A DNA stretch of 64,000 nt from the NCBI RefSeq assembly GCF_015477765.1, contig NZ_JADLQQ010000015.1, positions 1-64,000 on the forward strand, read 5' to 3'. This DNA is from Nocardia transvalensis. Lineage in GTDB: Bacteria > Actinomycetota > Actinomycetes > Mycobacteriales > Mycobacteriaceae. Positions 7,982 through 16,817 of this stretch are shown in pieces. Below the pieces are notes generated by a model. That model was not told the origin of the DNA and ran no database searches. It saw only the letters and a program-made list of their open reading frames with translations. The stretch's first letter is position 1, and every line of letters begins with the position of its first letter. The position numbers were made by a program, and so were the translations under genes.

Positions 7982-9225
7982 CTAAGCCGACCCTCCGCGG
8001 ATCCAACTTCGAAAAAGCGCTCCGAACCCCGGCAGCACGCCCCGCGACGGTACAGGCCATGATGGTTGTGTCGGCCATCCCCGCGGCAGCCGCGGCGTCA
8101 CCGACCAGGTCGAGGCCAAGGGGTTCACGAGCGGGCGATCACCCACGAGCAGACGCGCCCACTGCTGCTCGTCGAACAGAACCTCGGCCGAAAGACCTGT
8201 CGCGGCCTGCAACGCACCGGGATACACCCGCTCATAGGCAGCATTCACCGCCACGGCCGCGGCAGGCGCCAGCAGCATCCACTCTCCGACCATCCGTGTC
8301 GGAGTCCACTCGGCCAGCCAGGCCAGTTCCGGATTCCCGGCTACCTCGAGCAGCCCACGCTCGCGCAGCCCGGCCCACAACGACGCGAACCGGCCGAACC
8401 CTCGCCGAACACGCCGCCCTCTGGACGATCGGGATGATCGGCCAACGACAACGGCCGCGGCAACGCACACGTCTTCACCACCGCCAGCAGCGGCAGCCCG
8501 AAAATCCGGGCCAGATGCGTGCGATGCGTTCCGTCCGACCGCAACTCATACACCGGCCCAGCAGGGCCTTCCACACGCACCAACTGCACCGGCTGGCGCA
8601 ACCGGCCAATCACGAAGTCGTCGATCCACGCCTCCAAGCCCTGCGCGGAATCGGCTTCCTTCAACGACGTGCAGAAGCCCGCCAAGGAGCGCCTATCCGC
8701 ACCCATGCGCGCGAAGGTACCCCACACCCGATCAGGCGTCGACAGCACCGCCCGCGTGTCCACCCACTCCAAGCACTCCGACACCGCCTCGTAGGCCCGG
8801 CTGTCCCGGCAACGCACCGCACCAGGTCGATGGAACACCGAAACCGCATCGACCTGGGGCGCGGTCACGTTCACCGACTCGGCCTCAGCAGCCAGCCAAC
8901 CGGACAGCGCCTCCGGATCAGCTGGAATCCGAGACCGTAACTGCGACAACGCGTCTCGCAATACCGCACGTTGCGGTGCATCCGCCCCGGCCCGGACACG
9001 CCTATCCCAAGCCTCGGACCCGTCATCGAGCCGGGTGGCATAGACGCGATCAGGCTCCTCGACCACCGCCGACGATACGGCCGGGCCGTCCATCTCGGAC
9101 GCACGGACGCCATAGCGGCCAAGGATGACCCGCATCTCCTCCGCCGTCGGTGACCACCCCCGAACGAACCGGCCATCATCCAACGACGCCTCGAATACAC
9201 CCTGCTCATCACGTGTGATCATCAC
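7982..9225 (-). pseudogene. Hypothetical protein of about 400 aa, interrupted by frameshifts
   Basis: The frame starting at 9225 (ATG ATG ATC) reads well for about 275 residues, including YELRSDGTHRTHLARIFGLP, which vaguely recalls ParB-like N-terminal nucleoid-protein folds. It then becomes Gly/Arg noise. Adding one G to the GGG at 8398-8400 moves into a frame that continues sensibly (FGRFASLWAGLRERGLLEV). Adding one C near 8121-8124 continues again (GLDLVGDAAAAAGMADTT) to an end near 7982. Both slips are at homopolymers. No catalytic residues are identifiable; function unknown. Confidence 0.6.
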
Positions 9226-9330
9226 CGGACCATCACCCCTGCAACCGAATACGGGTCACCTGCCGGGCTCGAGTATCGCTCGCACCCCCGACACAAAACA
9301 TTCGGCAAGCCCCGCCCTAGGGTGCGGGGC

Positions 9331-9594
9331 ATGACCAATGACCACACCGACGCGACCGCCGATCTCGACGGCCTGCGGGCGCTGGCGGAATCGGCATGCC
9401 GCGATCTGACCGAGGCGGACAAGGAGCTGGGCATGAGCTTCAGCGCCGCGCGCATGGCGCTGGAGGACTACGCCGACATCGACGGAGCCCGCAACCACCT
9501 GCAGCAGGTGCACGCCGCCGCCACCGAAGCACTCGAACTGCTCGACCGACTCGATCGCAGGAACAGCGAAGCAGTTCAGGGTCTACGACTGTGA
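9331..9594 (+). CDS. Small helical protein, 87 aa
   Basis: The ATG follows GGGTGCGGGGC. The product is acidic and almost wholly helical (DGLRALAESACRDLTEADKE, then HLQQVHAAATEALELLDRLD), with heptad-like Leu/Ala spacing that suggests a coiled coil. No domain was recognised. It converges with the membrane protein gene ending at 9611. A GTG at 9322 would add three residues. Confidence 0.6.
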   Translation: MTNDHTDATADLDGLRALAESACRDLTEADKELGMSFSAARMALEDYADIDGARNHLQQVHAAATEALELLDRLDRRNSEAVQGLRL

Positions 9595-9610
9595 GGAGCG
9601 TGTTCTCGCA

Positions 9611-10150
9611 TCACCGCTCGGATTCGGGCTTGGTCATGAAGTCCTCGTAGAACAGGTCGACGTAGACGGCACACAGGCGGCGCAGCAGCGACGCCGTCTC
9701 CAGCCCGCCGTGAGCCAACAGGGCGAGGAACACGCCCGAGGCGAGGGCGCCCGGCTGTCCGCCAGCAAGCCACGGCCAGGTCATCATCGCGCCGAGGACG
9801 ACCCCCATGGCGAGCAGCAGGACCGAGATTTTTAGCGCGGACGCCGCGGTCGCCGACACCAATTCCTTGATCCACACGCGGGAGGAGTAGCTGCCACTGT
9901 CCTGAATGTGGAGGCGCAGCTGAATCAGGGCCAGGACAACGCCGATCATCGCGACTGCGAGCAGCACCACTGCGGGCAGTAGTTGGCCCGGGTCGCTCAA
10001 TCTCCGCCGCAGCGTACTGACGAGAACCAGCACGGCCGCGGGCACTCCATACAGCAGCCCTCGCTCGAACCACGTCAGACTCATCCCCTCCGGGCTCCGC
10101 ATGCGGGCGTTGTAGGTGAAGATGGGCCGCAGGCTGTATCGACGAAACAT
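9611..10150 (-). CDS. Integral membrane protein, 179 aa
   Basis: Four hydrophobic segments can be seen: about residues 31-48 (GLLYGVPAAVLVLVS), 57-77 (LLPAVVLLAVAMIGVVLALI), 100-118 (SATAASALKISVLLLAMGVV) and 123-147 (with WPWLAGG). The N-terminus is basic. It lies 11 bases after the small TM gene at 10162-10287, in the leftward operon that starts at 10895. No family is recognised; a host-interaction or entry-exclusion role is possible for such plasmid proteins but unproven. Confidence 0.7.
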   Translation of the reverse strand: MFRRYSLRPIFTYNARMRSPEGMSLTWFERGLLYGVPAAVLVLVSTLRRRLSDPGQLLPAVVLLAVAMIGVVLALIQLRLHIQDSGSYSSRVWIKELVSATAASALKISVLLLAMGVVLGAMMTWPWLAGGQPGALASGVFLALLAHGGLETASLLRRLCAVYVDLFYEDFMTKPESER

Positions 10151-10161
10151 GAGTGCTCCAT

Positions 10162-10287
10162 TCAGGGCTCACGGGTGGCGAATCCCGCTGGCTCATCGCC
10201 AATCCACCCGACTAGCGCGCCGACAATCGCGAGAACGACTCCAAGAGTCGTCAACACCCGCAACAAGCTCAGATTCACGTGGGTCAT
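10162..10287 (-). CDS. Single-pass membrane peptide, 41 aa
   Basis: The ATG overlaps the stop of the upstream gene (TGATG), implying coupled translation. One central hydrophobic helix (LRVLTTLGVVLAIVGALVGW) fills residues 9-28 and a short polar tail follows. It resembles in size and topology the 56-residue peptide at 42723-42893, which is also tied to the recurring promoter module. Confidence 0.6.
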   Translation of the reverse strand: MTHVNLSLLRVLTTLGVVLAIVGALVGWIGDEPAGFATREP

Positions 10288-10895
10288 CACGCCAGCTTCC
10301 TGTTCGCGAGGTCGGCGTCTGCCGACACCCGGCCAGGCGCCGGGCGAGCAGGCACGGTGACACCGAGCAGTGCTTCCAGTATCCGGTCGAGGGCCTCGGG
10401 CACCGCGGCGGCGAGGGTGTGGGCAGTCTGGCCGGAGGATGCGATATGGGTCGTGATCTCCCCTGCCTTGAGCTGCAGAAAGTACCGAAGTCCGTCGCGG
10501 TCGACCGCTGTTAGCAGACGGACCTCGATGCGATCGGCGCCCATGCGGATCCGGTCTGCCTCGGCGGCAGCAATCATCGGATCGCGCTGCGCCTCGACCT
10601 CGTGCACAGAAGGCTGAACCCCCGAGGCCTCCTCCGAGTAGAACGCGACGCCGACGAGGGCGGGCGGCACCTCTCCCCGAATCTGGTCGGGGCAATGAGT
10701 CAACGCGAATGCGATCAGGTCAAGAATCTTTGTGGACGGCCCGGCGGCGAACAAGCCATCGGGAAACGGGAACGGATGCAAGCGTAGGGCCTCACCCTCG
10801 GCTGCTATCCAATACAACCGCTTTGGTTCATCCCCGGTTCGGGCCGCGAGGTTCTCCTCCAGACGGGCGAGGAGGGCGTCACTACGTGCTCCCAT
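10287..10895 (-). CDS. Hypothetical protein, paralogue of the 15959-16654 gene, 202 aa
   Basis: The start MGARSDALLARL at 10895 is chosen because the longer open frame runs back through the promoter hairpin. The protein clearly matches the product of 15959-16654 over its length: RLEENLAAR versus ELERNLSDR, VGVAFYSE versus IGLAFYFE, and DRIEVRLLTAVDRDGLRYF versus DRVEARILCAVDRSGIRYS. No catalytic motif is known for this family. It heads a three-gene leftward operon with two membrane proteins and is driven by a good copy of the recurring promoter module. Confidence 0.75.
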   Translation of the reverse strand: MGARSDALLARLEENLAARTGDEPKRLYWIAAEGEALRLHPFPFPDGLFAAGPSTKILDLIAFALTHCPDQIRGEVPPALVGVAFYSEEASGVQPSVHEVEAQRDPMIAAAEADRIRMGADRIEVRLLTAVDRDGLRYFLQLKAGEITTHIASSGQTAHTLAAAVPEALDRILEALLGVTVPARPAPGRVSADADLANRKLA

Positions 10896-10917
10896 GAAAG
10901 GGCTCCTTGCACAACAG

Positions 10918-10986
10918 GCGGAGTGGTCAGCTCCGCTATGTGTGATTAACACAGTTCACGATAATGCATTGCACATTGTGGCACAA
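10918..10986 (-). promoter_or_regulatory. Recurring promoter-leader module (copy 2)
   Basis: Minus strand: TTGTGC (10981-10986), 17 bases, TATCGT (10958-10963), then TGTTAA and a hairpin at 10918-10936 with stem GCGGAG/CTCCGC around CTGACCA. The stem differs from other copies on both sides in a pairing way. It drives the operon starting at 10895. Confidence 0.85.
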
Positions 10987-11175
10987 GAAGGCGTGGCATC
11001 GGGTTCCTGCGGTATGGGTTCTGCATCCGCTTCGGTCGGCACAATCGCGGCGTCCCTGTGCGGACACCCGTGCGTCTGCCCATGGCTGAGGCGCGCAGAT
11101 GCCGACGGACAGTCCTATTTCCCGCAACCAGCGAACTCCCCGAAAACCTTGGTGGCCTGGCAGTAGGTTTGGCAG

Positions 11176-11754
11176 ATGGACGACTTCTTCGGTCGCGACG
11201 AAGACGGCCTGGCCGAGCTGGTGAACGAGTTGTTCGCGATCCACTACCGGATCGGATCCATCCTGCTCGCCAACGCCAGCGACTGGCTACGCGCCGCCAA
11301 CAACGCTGTCCTCCAACACGACTGGGCCCGCACCGCCCCGCAATTCCGCGCCGCCCTGCTACTCGCCTTCTCTTGGAGCAGTCGCGTCGCCACCATCGCG
11401 GCCGCGGACACCGCCGCCGGGCTGTACGCCAACGACCTCCACCGTCACGCATGCGAATTCACCGGTGGTCCGAATGAATTCCACGGCATGAAGTTCCCTC
11501 TATTGCCCTATCCCGGGCCCGCCGGCATTCTTGCCTCCTCGCTCGCCTTCGACCGCGACGACCTCAACATCAGCCTGGAAACCGCGCTCATCCTCGCCGC
11601 AGCCAACGGCCCCTCTATCCACGACGGCGGACAGCCCGTACCCGGTGCCCTGCACATCCCTACCGGACCGCACCCCACCGATCCGCACGCTCCCAGAACC
11701 CTCGTCTGGCACTTCCCTACCGCGCAACAAGATTCTCGTGGCCGCAGTCACTAA
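11176..11754 (+). CDS. Hypothetical protein, 192 aa
   Basis: The ATG lies just after a purine-poor leader with AGTAGG upstream. The N-terminal 80 residues look like an amphipathic helical bundle (LAELVNELFAIHYRIGSILL, AQLRAALLLAFSW-like). The centre contains YPGPAGILASSLAFDRDDL and the C-terminus ends in LVWHFPTAQQD. No motif or membrane segment allows a functional call. It is transcribed alone. Confidence 0.65.
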   Translation: MDDFFGRDEDGLAELVNELFAIHYRIGSILLANASDWLRAANNAVLQHDWARTAPQFRAALLLAFSWSSRVATIAAADTAAGLYANDLHRHACEFTGGPNEFHGMKFPLLPYPGPAGILASSLAFDRDDLNISLETALILAAANGPSIHDGGQPVPGALHIPTGPHPTDPHAPRTLVWHFPTAQQDSRGRSH

Positions 11755-11814
11755 TTGATCGGGCGACACCTGCTGTGCGACCGGCCGCCGCTCTATCGGG
11801 GCAGGGGCGCACGA

Positions 11815-11915
11815 CGTGTCGGCCGATCAGGGACGCTACCGTCGCGACCACGCCTTCGGGCTCGGCGAGGTGAGACAGATTCAGCTCGCCGACGGGGTCG
11901 CTGAGTGCGTTCTTC
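11815..11915. repeat. Truncated duplicate of the 3' end of the gene at 12403
   Basis: This stretch repeats 12416-12520 at high identity, including the 19 identical bases CAGATTCAGCTCGCCGACG. On the minus strand it encodes VGELNLSHLAEPEGVVATVA, matching VGELNLPYLAEPAAVAAAVA at the end of the 12403 protein. The body of that second gene copy is missing and a GNAT gene lies between the two copies. Confidence 0.7.
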
Positions 11916-11962
11916 GGTCTCGCGTTCACATATCCGAAACGGGACCTGATACATCTGGTCAT

Positions 11963-12397
11963 GTGACCATCACCGTTCGGGACGCGCAATGCGGCGGCAC
12001 CCCGGCGGCCGGTAGCAGTTATCGGCGCCTCTTGGCCAAGCTCGACGAGCACTACCTGCGGGACGGGGCATTTCTGACCGATCGCTGGCTGCGGACCACC
12101 TCGGCCGACGGCTGGGTTCGTTTGATCGCGCGCCAGGATGCCGAGTTCGTCGGCTTCCTGGCGGGCCTGCCCCGCACCGGTCACATCTCGATCCTTGGTG
12201 CCATCACCCCGGGTCGCGGCGTCGGTGCCGCGCTGCTCGGTGCCTTCGCTGATCGAGCCAGCCAGAGCGGCGCGACGAGACTGACCGTAGCCATTGATAG
12301 CAAACCGGCCAATCGATGGAAACGGCGGCGCTTCTTCGAGAGGCAAGGATTCGTCAGCGCAGGCAGCGCCGTCCATTTCACCAAGTCGCTCCCCTGA
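11963..12397 (+). CDS. GNAT-family N-acetyltransferase, 144 aa
   Basis: Residues 45-120 follow the GNAT pattern: VRLIARQDAEFVGFLAG (strands 3-4), the acetyl-CoA binding loop ITPGRGVGAALLGAFADRA, and FFERQGFVSAG near the C-terminus. The acceptor is unknown. The GTG at 11963 is chosen because the open frame before it runs through the duplicated scrap of the neighbouring gene; the ribosome binding site is weak. It sits between the truncated and full copies of the 12403 gene 3' end, as if inserted during a duplication. Confidence 0.7.
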   Translation: MTITVRDAQCGGTPAAGSSYRRLLAKLDEHYLRDGAFLTDRWLRTTSADGWVRLIARQDAEFVGFLAGLPRTGHISILGAITPGRGVGAALLGAFADRASQSGATRLTVAIDSKPANRWKRRRFFERQGFVSAGSAVHFTKSLP

Positions 12398-12402
12398 TCC
12401 TC

Positions 12403-14371
12403 CTATCCGTCTGGGTGCACAGAGCGGCCGATGAGCGTCGCGACCGCCGCGGCCACGGCGGCGGGTTCGGCGAGATAGGGCAGATTCAGCTCGCCGACGT
12501 GGTCGCCGAGTGCGTGCGGGCGGCTGTAGGTCACGTAGTACCAACCCTGCCCGCTGAAATCGTCCGCGTGGGTGGGGTTGTCGGTTTCCTGGGTCCGCCA
12601 GGTCACCGTCAGGCCGTGCGCCGTCTGCCAGTTGTCCAGGGGCCCGTCGGCGTAGGCGGCCGGATCCAGGACGAAACAGGCGTCCCAATCCTCATCACGC
12701 CACCAGTCCTCGATTCCGATGCCGGCCCGTTCGAACGCGGCGGCTACCTCCTCGAAGTACTTGTCGCAGGGAAAGCCGTCTTGGCGCTGCCACGCGTTCA
12801 GCCGGTCCGACGCCGGTGGGGCAGCCATGATCCGGCCGTGGCCCGAGGACAACCCTTCGGAGCGGTAGTCGGAAGGACCACCGAACTCGCCGCGGTGCAC
12901 ACCATCCAGGAACGCGAGGAACCCCCTCTGGTCCGGGTGGCAGCTTCCGGCGGCCGCGTTGGTGGCGTGACAGACCATGTAGTCCTGCTTGCTGTTTCGG
13001 ACAATCCTCAGTGGTGTATCGGTCGGCGTACCACGCCGCGCGCCCCGTTGGTACTCGTCGAACTCGTCCTCGGTCAGTGTCACCGCGGTCATCTCGCCGG
13101 ACAGGTCCGCGCAGCGCAGTTGCACCAGCCCGCCGCCACGGGCTACCTGCACATGTCGGCCCTTCGGTTTCCGCGCGCTGCGGCTGGCAGTCCGGAACGC
13201 GGTTTCCGGGAAGTGCTTCTGGTGCGCCCCTTGGGAATCCGAGGCCGCGATGCGGTCGAGCGCCGACGCGAGCCCGGTCCGCGCCAGGTCGCCGAACCGC
13301 CGGCGCTCTTCGAGGTTGACCGCCCCGACATCGGCCAGAAATTGCAGCAGCAGCGCCCAGCCGGCCCACATCTGGGCGGCGGCGGCCACTCGTCGCCAGG
13401 TGCCGCCGCTATATCTTGCTCGCGTACTGGCGTTTTCGAACCTAGCCGCCTCCTCGTGCGCGGACCCCCGTGCCCGGTCGAGGTCGCGGGCCAGCCACTG
13501 CACGAACGATGCCATTAAGACGGCACGCTGGTGCCGGGGCCCGGGCTCAGCCAGCTCCCTCAGAGTTGCGAAGTCGATCGGCGAATCCAGGCTAATCGTG
13601 AACGCCAGTCCGCTGGCCGGATCCCAATGGGGAATACCGAGATCGGTCGTGATCACGCAGGTCGTTCCGAACGCACCCTCCGGTGCGGTTCCGGCGTTCC
13701 AGCCCATGGCGGCACCGCCGGTTGCGGGTGGCTGCGAATGCGCGGCCGCGCGGACCAGATCCTGCAGTTCATCAGGCGACCGCAGGTCGTCGACCCATAC
13801 GAGCGCATCCTGGGCCTGGCGGAATACGTGATTCCGTAACGCCCGCGTGCTGCCCCCGGGCAGGATCGGCTGGCTTGGTTCCCCCGCCGCTCCAGAAATC
13901 CATCACCATGCTTCCGAGCGAGGACTTGCCGACCTGAGGTGGTCCGATAAGCACCAACGGCACCAGATGCGGCCCGAGGACCGCGCGGAATGCCTGACCT
14001 GCCAACGGCCCACCGGCCCAGACGGGCACCCGCGTCAACAACGGGGCCACTCCTCCCCAGAGGCAGGCCCGTATCTCCGTGGCGTCCTGGGCGGGCGCGG
14101 AAAGGCGATATCGCGCCATGACACCGGAGGCCGGAGCTTCAATAGCGGTGTCGATATTGGTCGCGGTGATGCGGCCGCCGGCGTGCAAGTAGCGCCACAT
14201 CGACCTGCTTGTAGACGGTTTCGCTACCCGGCCCGTGTGTGCGCTGATCAGGTCGGGCCGCCCTGTGGTCTCGAGCCGGGCGACCATGCCGTCCCAGTAG
14301 GCGACACCGGCTCGCTCGGCGCGGCGACGGTTCTTGGCCTTGTTTCGGCGATTGCGCGTCATGGACTCCAC
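12403..14371 (-). pseudogene. P-loop ATPase of about 655 aa, apparent single frameshift
   Basis: The frame starting at 14371 carries Walker A LIGPPQVGKSS (about residues 142-152). The frame ending at 12403 carries a Walker-B-like LVWVDD just upstream of its first ATG. Dropping one base from the five-C run at 13854-13858 fuses them through TRALRNHVFRQAQDALVWVD. The long C-terminal part contains MVCHATNAAAGSCHPDQRG and a Trp/Asp-rich stretch (WWRDEDWDACF) of no known family. The layout suggests a DNA-linked motor or defence ATPase, but this is inference. If the slip is real, the 434-aa part from 13707 may still be translated alone. Confidence 0.6.
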
Positions 14372-14618
14372 CGATCTCTCAGCGACGGCAGCCGCATCTA
14401 CCGCCTACCGACGTCAGTGGGTTGGCAGACAAACAGGTGCGATTCCTCCGCCCGACGTGGGGCTGAACCTTCGGTGGATACCAAACGTCCGATGATGCGG
14501 GCATCGAACGAACTCCACACCCGCGGTGCACCCCGCGGGGCGAGTACTTCGCCGCCGGCGAGTGTACTCACCCGCTCCGACAACTGCCGAAAACCCGCCC
14601 TACGGCGGGCTGCCGAAA

Positions 14619-15299
14619 TCATTCATCAGTCGGCGCTGTCGGGATGGTCACCTCGGCTTGGCTTTTATCCGGTGCGAGGTGGGTTTGTTTGCTCAGCAAT
14701 CCTTCGCGCCACAGGCGGTATCGCCTGATCAGGCGGTGCCGGAAGGTCGAGCGGATCTTCGCCCGGGATGCGGATTTGTCGATGCTCACCCGGATGAACG
14801 GTCTCTGGTACTGGTTGAGCAGGCACTTCTCCGGACCGAGCCAGCCCTCGCCGATGATCCGGCCCGGCTGCCCGGTCCCGTGCGGCAACGGTGCGTCCCC
14901 GTCGCGGAACCGCAGCTCCTCGCCCGCGTCGGTGACCAGACGAAGCACATGATGGTCGGCAGGCACTTCCCGCCACTCCTCGCCCAGGCCCAGTTCGGCG
15001 ACCACCCACCGCAGCAACGCGGTATCGACCTGGTCGGCGGATGGACGGTCGGGCTCGGCGCAGCGGGTATGGCTGTCGTCGACAGCCGACCATGCGGCGG
15101 GAATCGTTCCGTGGTACGCCGCGTCCAGGAGCGCGCTCACCGTCGTGAGCACCCGATCCAGGGCGCTGCGACGTTCGGTCCGCATCTGCGTCCGGTCATC
15201 AGCCTGGATTCCGGTGTCGCTGCCAGCCATGGTGTTGAGCCGGGCCAGACCTCGGCGGAGATCGGCCAGCAGAGCATCCGGGTCGTGAGGGGTGCTCAT
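14619..15299 (-). CDS. Hypothetical protein, 226 aa
   Basis: The start MSTPHDPDALLADL at 15299 overlaps the stop of a 16-codon upstream gene (ATGA). The product is soluble and acidic in its first two thirds (VAELGLGEEWREVPADHHVL), with a basic C-terminal region (RAKIRSTFRHRLIRRYRLW) that could touch nucleic acid. It is the third member of the leftward operon starting at 15705 under the recurring promoter module. Family not recognised. About 245 bases after its end appear non-coding. Confidence 0.7.
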   Translation of the reverse strand: MSTPHDPDALLADLRRGLARLNTMAGSDTGIQADDRTQMRTERRSALDRVLTTVSALLDAAYHGTIPAAWSAVDDSHTRCAEPDRPSADQVDTALLRWVVAELGLGEEWREVPADHHVLRLVTDAGEELRFRDGDAPLPHGTGQPGRIIGEGWLGPEKCLLNQYQRPFIRVSIDKSASRAKIRSTFRHRLIRRYRLWREGLLSKQTHLAPDKSQAEVTIPTAPTDE

Positions 15300-15346
15300 T
15301 CCTGGAGGCATTCGGTCGTCGCGTGGACGTAAGAGGTGTCGCTCAT
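15296..15346 (-). CDS. Sixteen-residue micro-gene
   Basis: The frame reads MSDTSYVHATTECLQE. It has a GAGGAGG box upstream, its ATG overlaps the stop of the gene before it (ATGA) and its own TGA overlaps the start of the gene after it (ATGA). Either the peptide is made, or the frame relays ribosomes between its two neighbours. Such double coupling is hard to explain by chance. Confidence 0.5.
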   Translation of the reverse strand: MSDTSYVHATTECLQE

Positions 15347-15705
15347 CGCGAATCGCCTCCTCGCTGCGTCTTGGCGCGGCGCTCCGTCATCGTGGTGGCC
15401 ACGCGCGTCGCCAGCGCTACGGCGTCATCGAAGGGAAGGCAGAACCGGGTGGCCCAGTCCTCGTCGCCCACGCGGTCGGACGCTCGGACAGGCCACGAGG
15501 GCTGGCCCTCACGGTCGTAGTCGAACCCGCTGACTGGGTTCGTGACACGCCAGAGGTCATGGCCGTGGTAGAGCAGCCGCGCCGTGAAACGGTCCCGCTC
15601 GGGATCGTCTTCGTGCAGGTACGACACGTCGTACATCAGCGGACGGATGAACGGTTCCAGCGGCGTGGCGGTATCGGGAACGGGAACGGGGTGCGGTGTG
15701 CCCAT
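15343..15705 (-). CDS. Hypothetical protein, 120 aa
   Basis: AGAAGGAG lies upstream of two adjacent ATG codons (15708 and 15705); the second gives the better spacing. The product is small, soluble and rich in aromatic and acidic residues (RPLMYDVSYLHEDDPERDRF, then LLYHGHDLWRVTNPVSGFDY), ending in a short basic helix. It is the first gene of a leftward operon behind the recurring promoter module. Function unknown. Confidence 0.75.
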   Translation of the reverse strand: MGTPHPVPVPDTATPLEPFIRPLMYDVSYLHEDDPERDRFTARLLYHGHDLWRVTNPVSGFDYDREGQPSWPVRASDRVGDEDWATRFCLPFDDAVALATRVATTMTERRAKTQRGGDSR

Positions 15706-15726
15706 CATGAGCTCCTTCTGACAACG

Positions 15727-15794
15727 GGGCGGGGTGGTCGGTCCCGCCCATGTTGGACACTTTTTACGATAATGCATCAAGCATCGTCCTGCAA
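15727..15794 (-). promoter_or_regulatory. Recurring promoter-leader module (copy 3)
   Basis: Minus strand: TTGCAG (15789-15794), 17 bases, TATCGT (15766-15771), TGTCCA, then a hairpin at 15727-15749 with stem GGGCGGG/CCCGCCC around ACCGACCAC. This is one of the best copies and drives the operon starting at 15705. Confidence 0.88.
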
Positions 15795-15843
15795 GAGACG
15801 CGCAGATCAACCACACTGGGATGCTGTCCGCTCCTACTCCGTC

Positions 15844-16038
15844 TCAGCGGTTTCCATGGCACCGACCGCGTCGACAACGGCGTGCACCGACCGCAGCCAC
15901 CTGCGCGATCAACGCCGTGCGGGCAGCGCGTTCGTCCGGCGTAGCCAGCGAGGGATACTCAGTGAGATGGTCGTCGAGAGCCGAGATGTGGCGTCGCAGA
16001 TCCGCCAGCGCATCGCTCAGATTTCGGTGCGCCGTCAT
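15844..16038 (-). CDS. Small helical protein, 64 aa
   Basis: The ATG at 16038 has GGGGAG eight bases upstream. The product begins MTAHRNLSDALADLRRHISA, predicted to be one long helix, and continues LTEYPSLATPDERAARTALI before an Arg-rich end. It overlaps the 3' end of the gene before it. If that gene contains a one-base slip near 16098 its true stop would be the TGA at 16035, overlapping this ATG exactly. Confidence 0.6.
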   Translation of the reverse strand: MTAHRNLSDALADLRRHISALDDHLTEYPSLATPDERAARTALIAQVAAVGARRCRRGRCHGNR

Positions 16039-16654
16039 GCCGTCTGCTCCCCAACGGCGTGTCGTGATCGGCGGCCTCGGGCGACCGCGGTGACGAGGGA
16101 CCCACGGGACCGATGGTGACGCCCAACCATGCTTGAAGCATCCGGTCCAGCGCGTCCGGGATGGTGCCGTCGGCGCAGACTCCATCGCCCGGGCCATAGG
16201 CGATGCTGTCGATATCGTGCCCGCGTAATTGCCTGCACGAGTAGCGGATTCCGCTGCGATCAACCGCGCACAGTATCCGCGCTTCCACGCGATCCGGACG
16301 CGCATGTACCCGATGATTACGCATGTCGGCGCTGAGTTGCTGACGCTGTTCGGTCGTGAGACCCAGCGGGTCGGCGACGCTCCAGCCCTCGAAATAGAAG
16401 GCCAGCCCGATCAGATCGGCGGGGGCCTCCCGTCGCAGCCGCTCGCTGTTCGTCTCGAACGTCTCGGCCAGCGCCGCAAGCACGGCCGGTGGGCGGGCTA
16501 CCTGGAAGAAGCCCTCCGAGGTCGGGAAGCGACGCAGCACCGGGTGGCCGCCCTCGAGCAGGACCGCGTACAACTCCGGCGGCTCGTCCCACTCGGCGCG
16601 GTCCGACAGATTGCGTTCCAACTCGGCAGTGATGGCGTCGCGGGTTCGTTCCAC
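15959..16654 (-). CDS. Hypothetical protein, paralogue of the 10287-10895 gene, 231 aa as read
   Basis: The GTG start is preceded by AGGGAG. Up to LLGVTI-type residues (about 185, LQAWLGVTIGPVGP) it aligns with the 10287-10895 product. The last 45 residues (Ser/Arg/Gly noise) do not. Adding one C in the CCC run near 16098 would instead end the protein at 16035 with an ATGA overlap to the next gene, which matches the pattern of the other operons here. Function unknown. It is driven by copy 4 of the recurring promoter module. Confidence 0.7.
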   Translation of the reverse strand: MERTRDAITAELERNLSDRAEWDEPPELYAVLLEGGHPVLRRFPTSEGFFQVARPPAVLAALAETFETNSERLRREAPADLIGLAFYFEGWSVADPLGLTTEQRQQLSADMRNHRVHARPDRVEARILCAVDRSGIRYSCRQLRGHDIDSIAYGPGDGVCADGTIPDALDRMLQAWLGVTIGPVGPSSPRSPEAADHDTPLGSRRHDGAPKSERCAGGSATPHLGSRRPSH

Positions 16655-16676
16655 GATGCTTTCTCCCTACGGACTG

Positions 16677-16745
16677 AGTGGAGTGGTCAGCCCCACTATC
16701 GATCTGACACATTTAACAATAATGCATGAGGCGTCATGCTCGCAA
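16677..16745 (-). promoter_or_regulatory. Recurring promoter-leader module (copy 4)
   Basis: Minus strand: TTGCGA (16740-16745), 18 bases, TATTGT (16716-16721), TGTCAG, then a hairpin at 16677-16697 with stem AGTGG/CCACT and GCTGACCA in the loop. The stem bases differ from all other copies yet pair. It drives the gene at 16654. Confidence 0.82.
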
Positions 16746-16817
16746 TTGTCGATGTCCCGTCCGGTCGAGGGAAATGCGACCGCCGGAGGCGCATCGGGTA
16801 CGGTGGCCCGCCCACGT

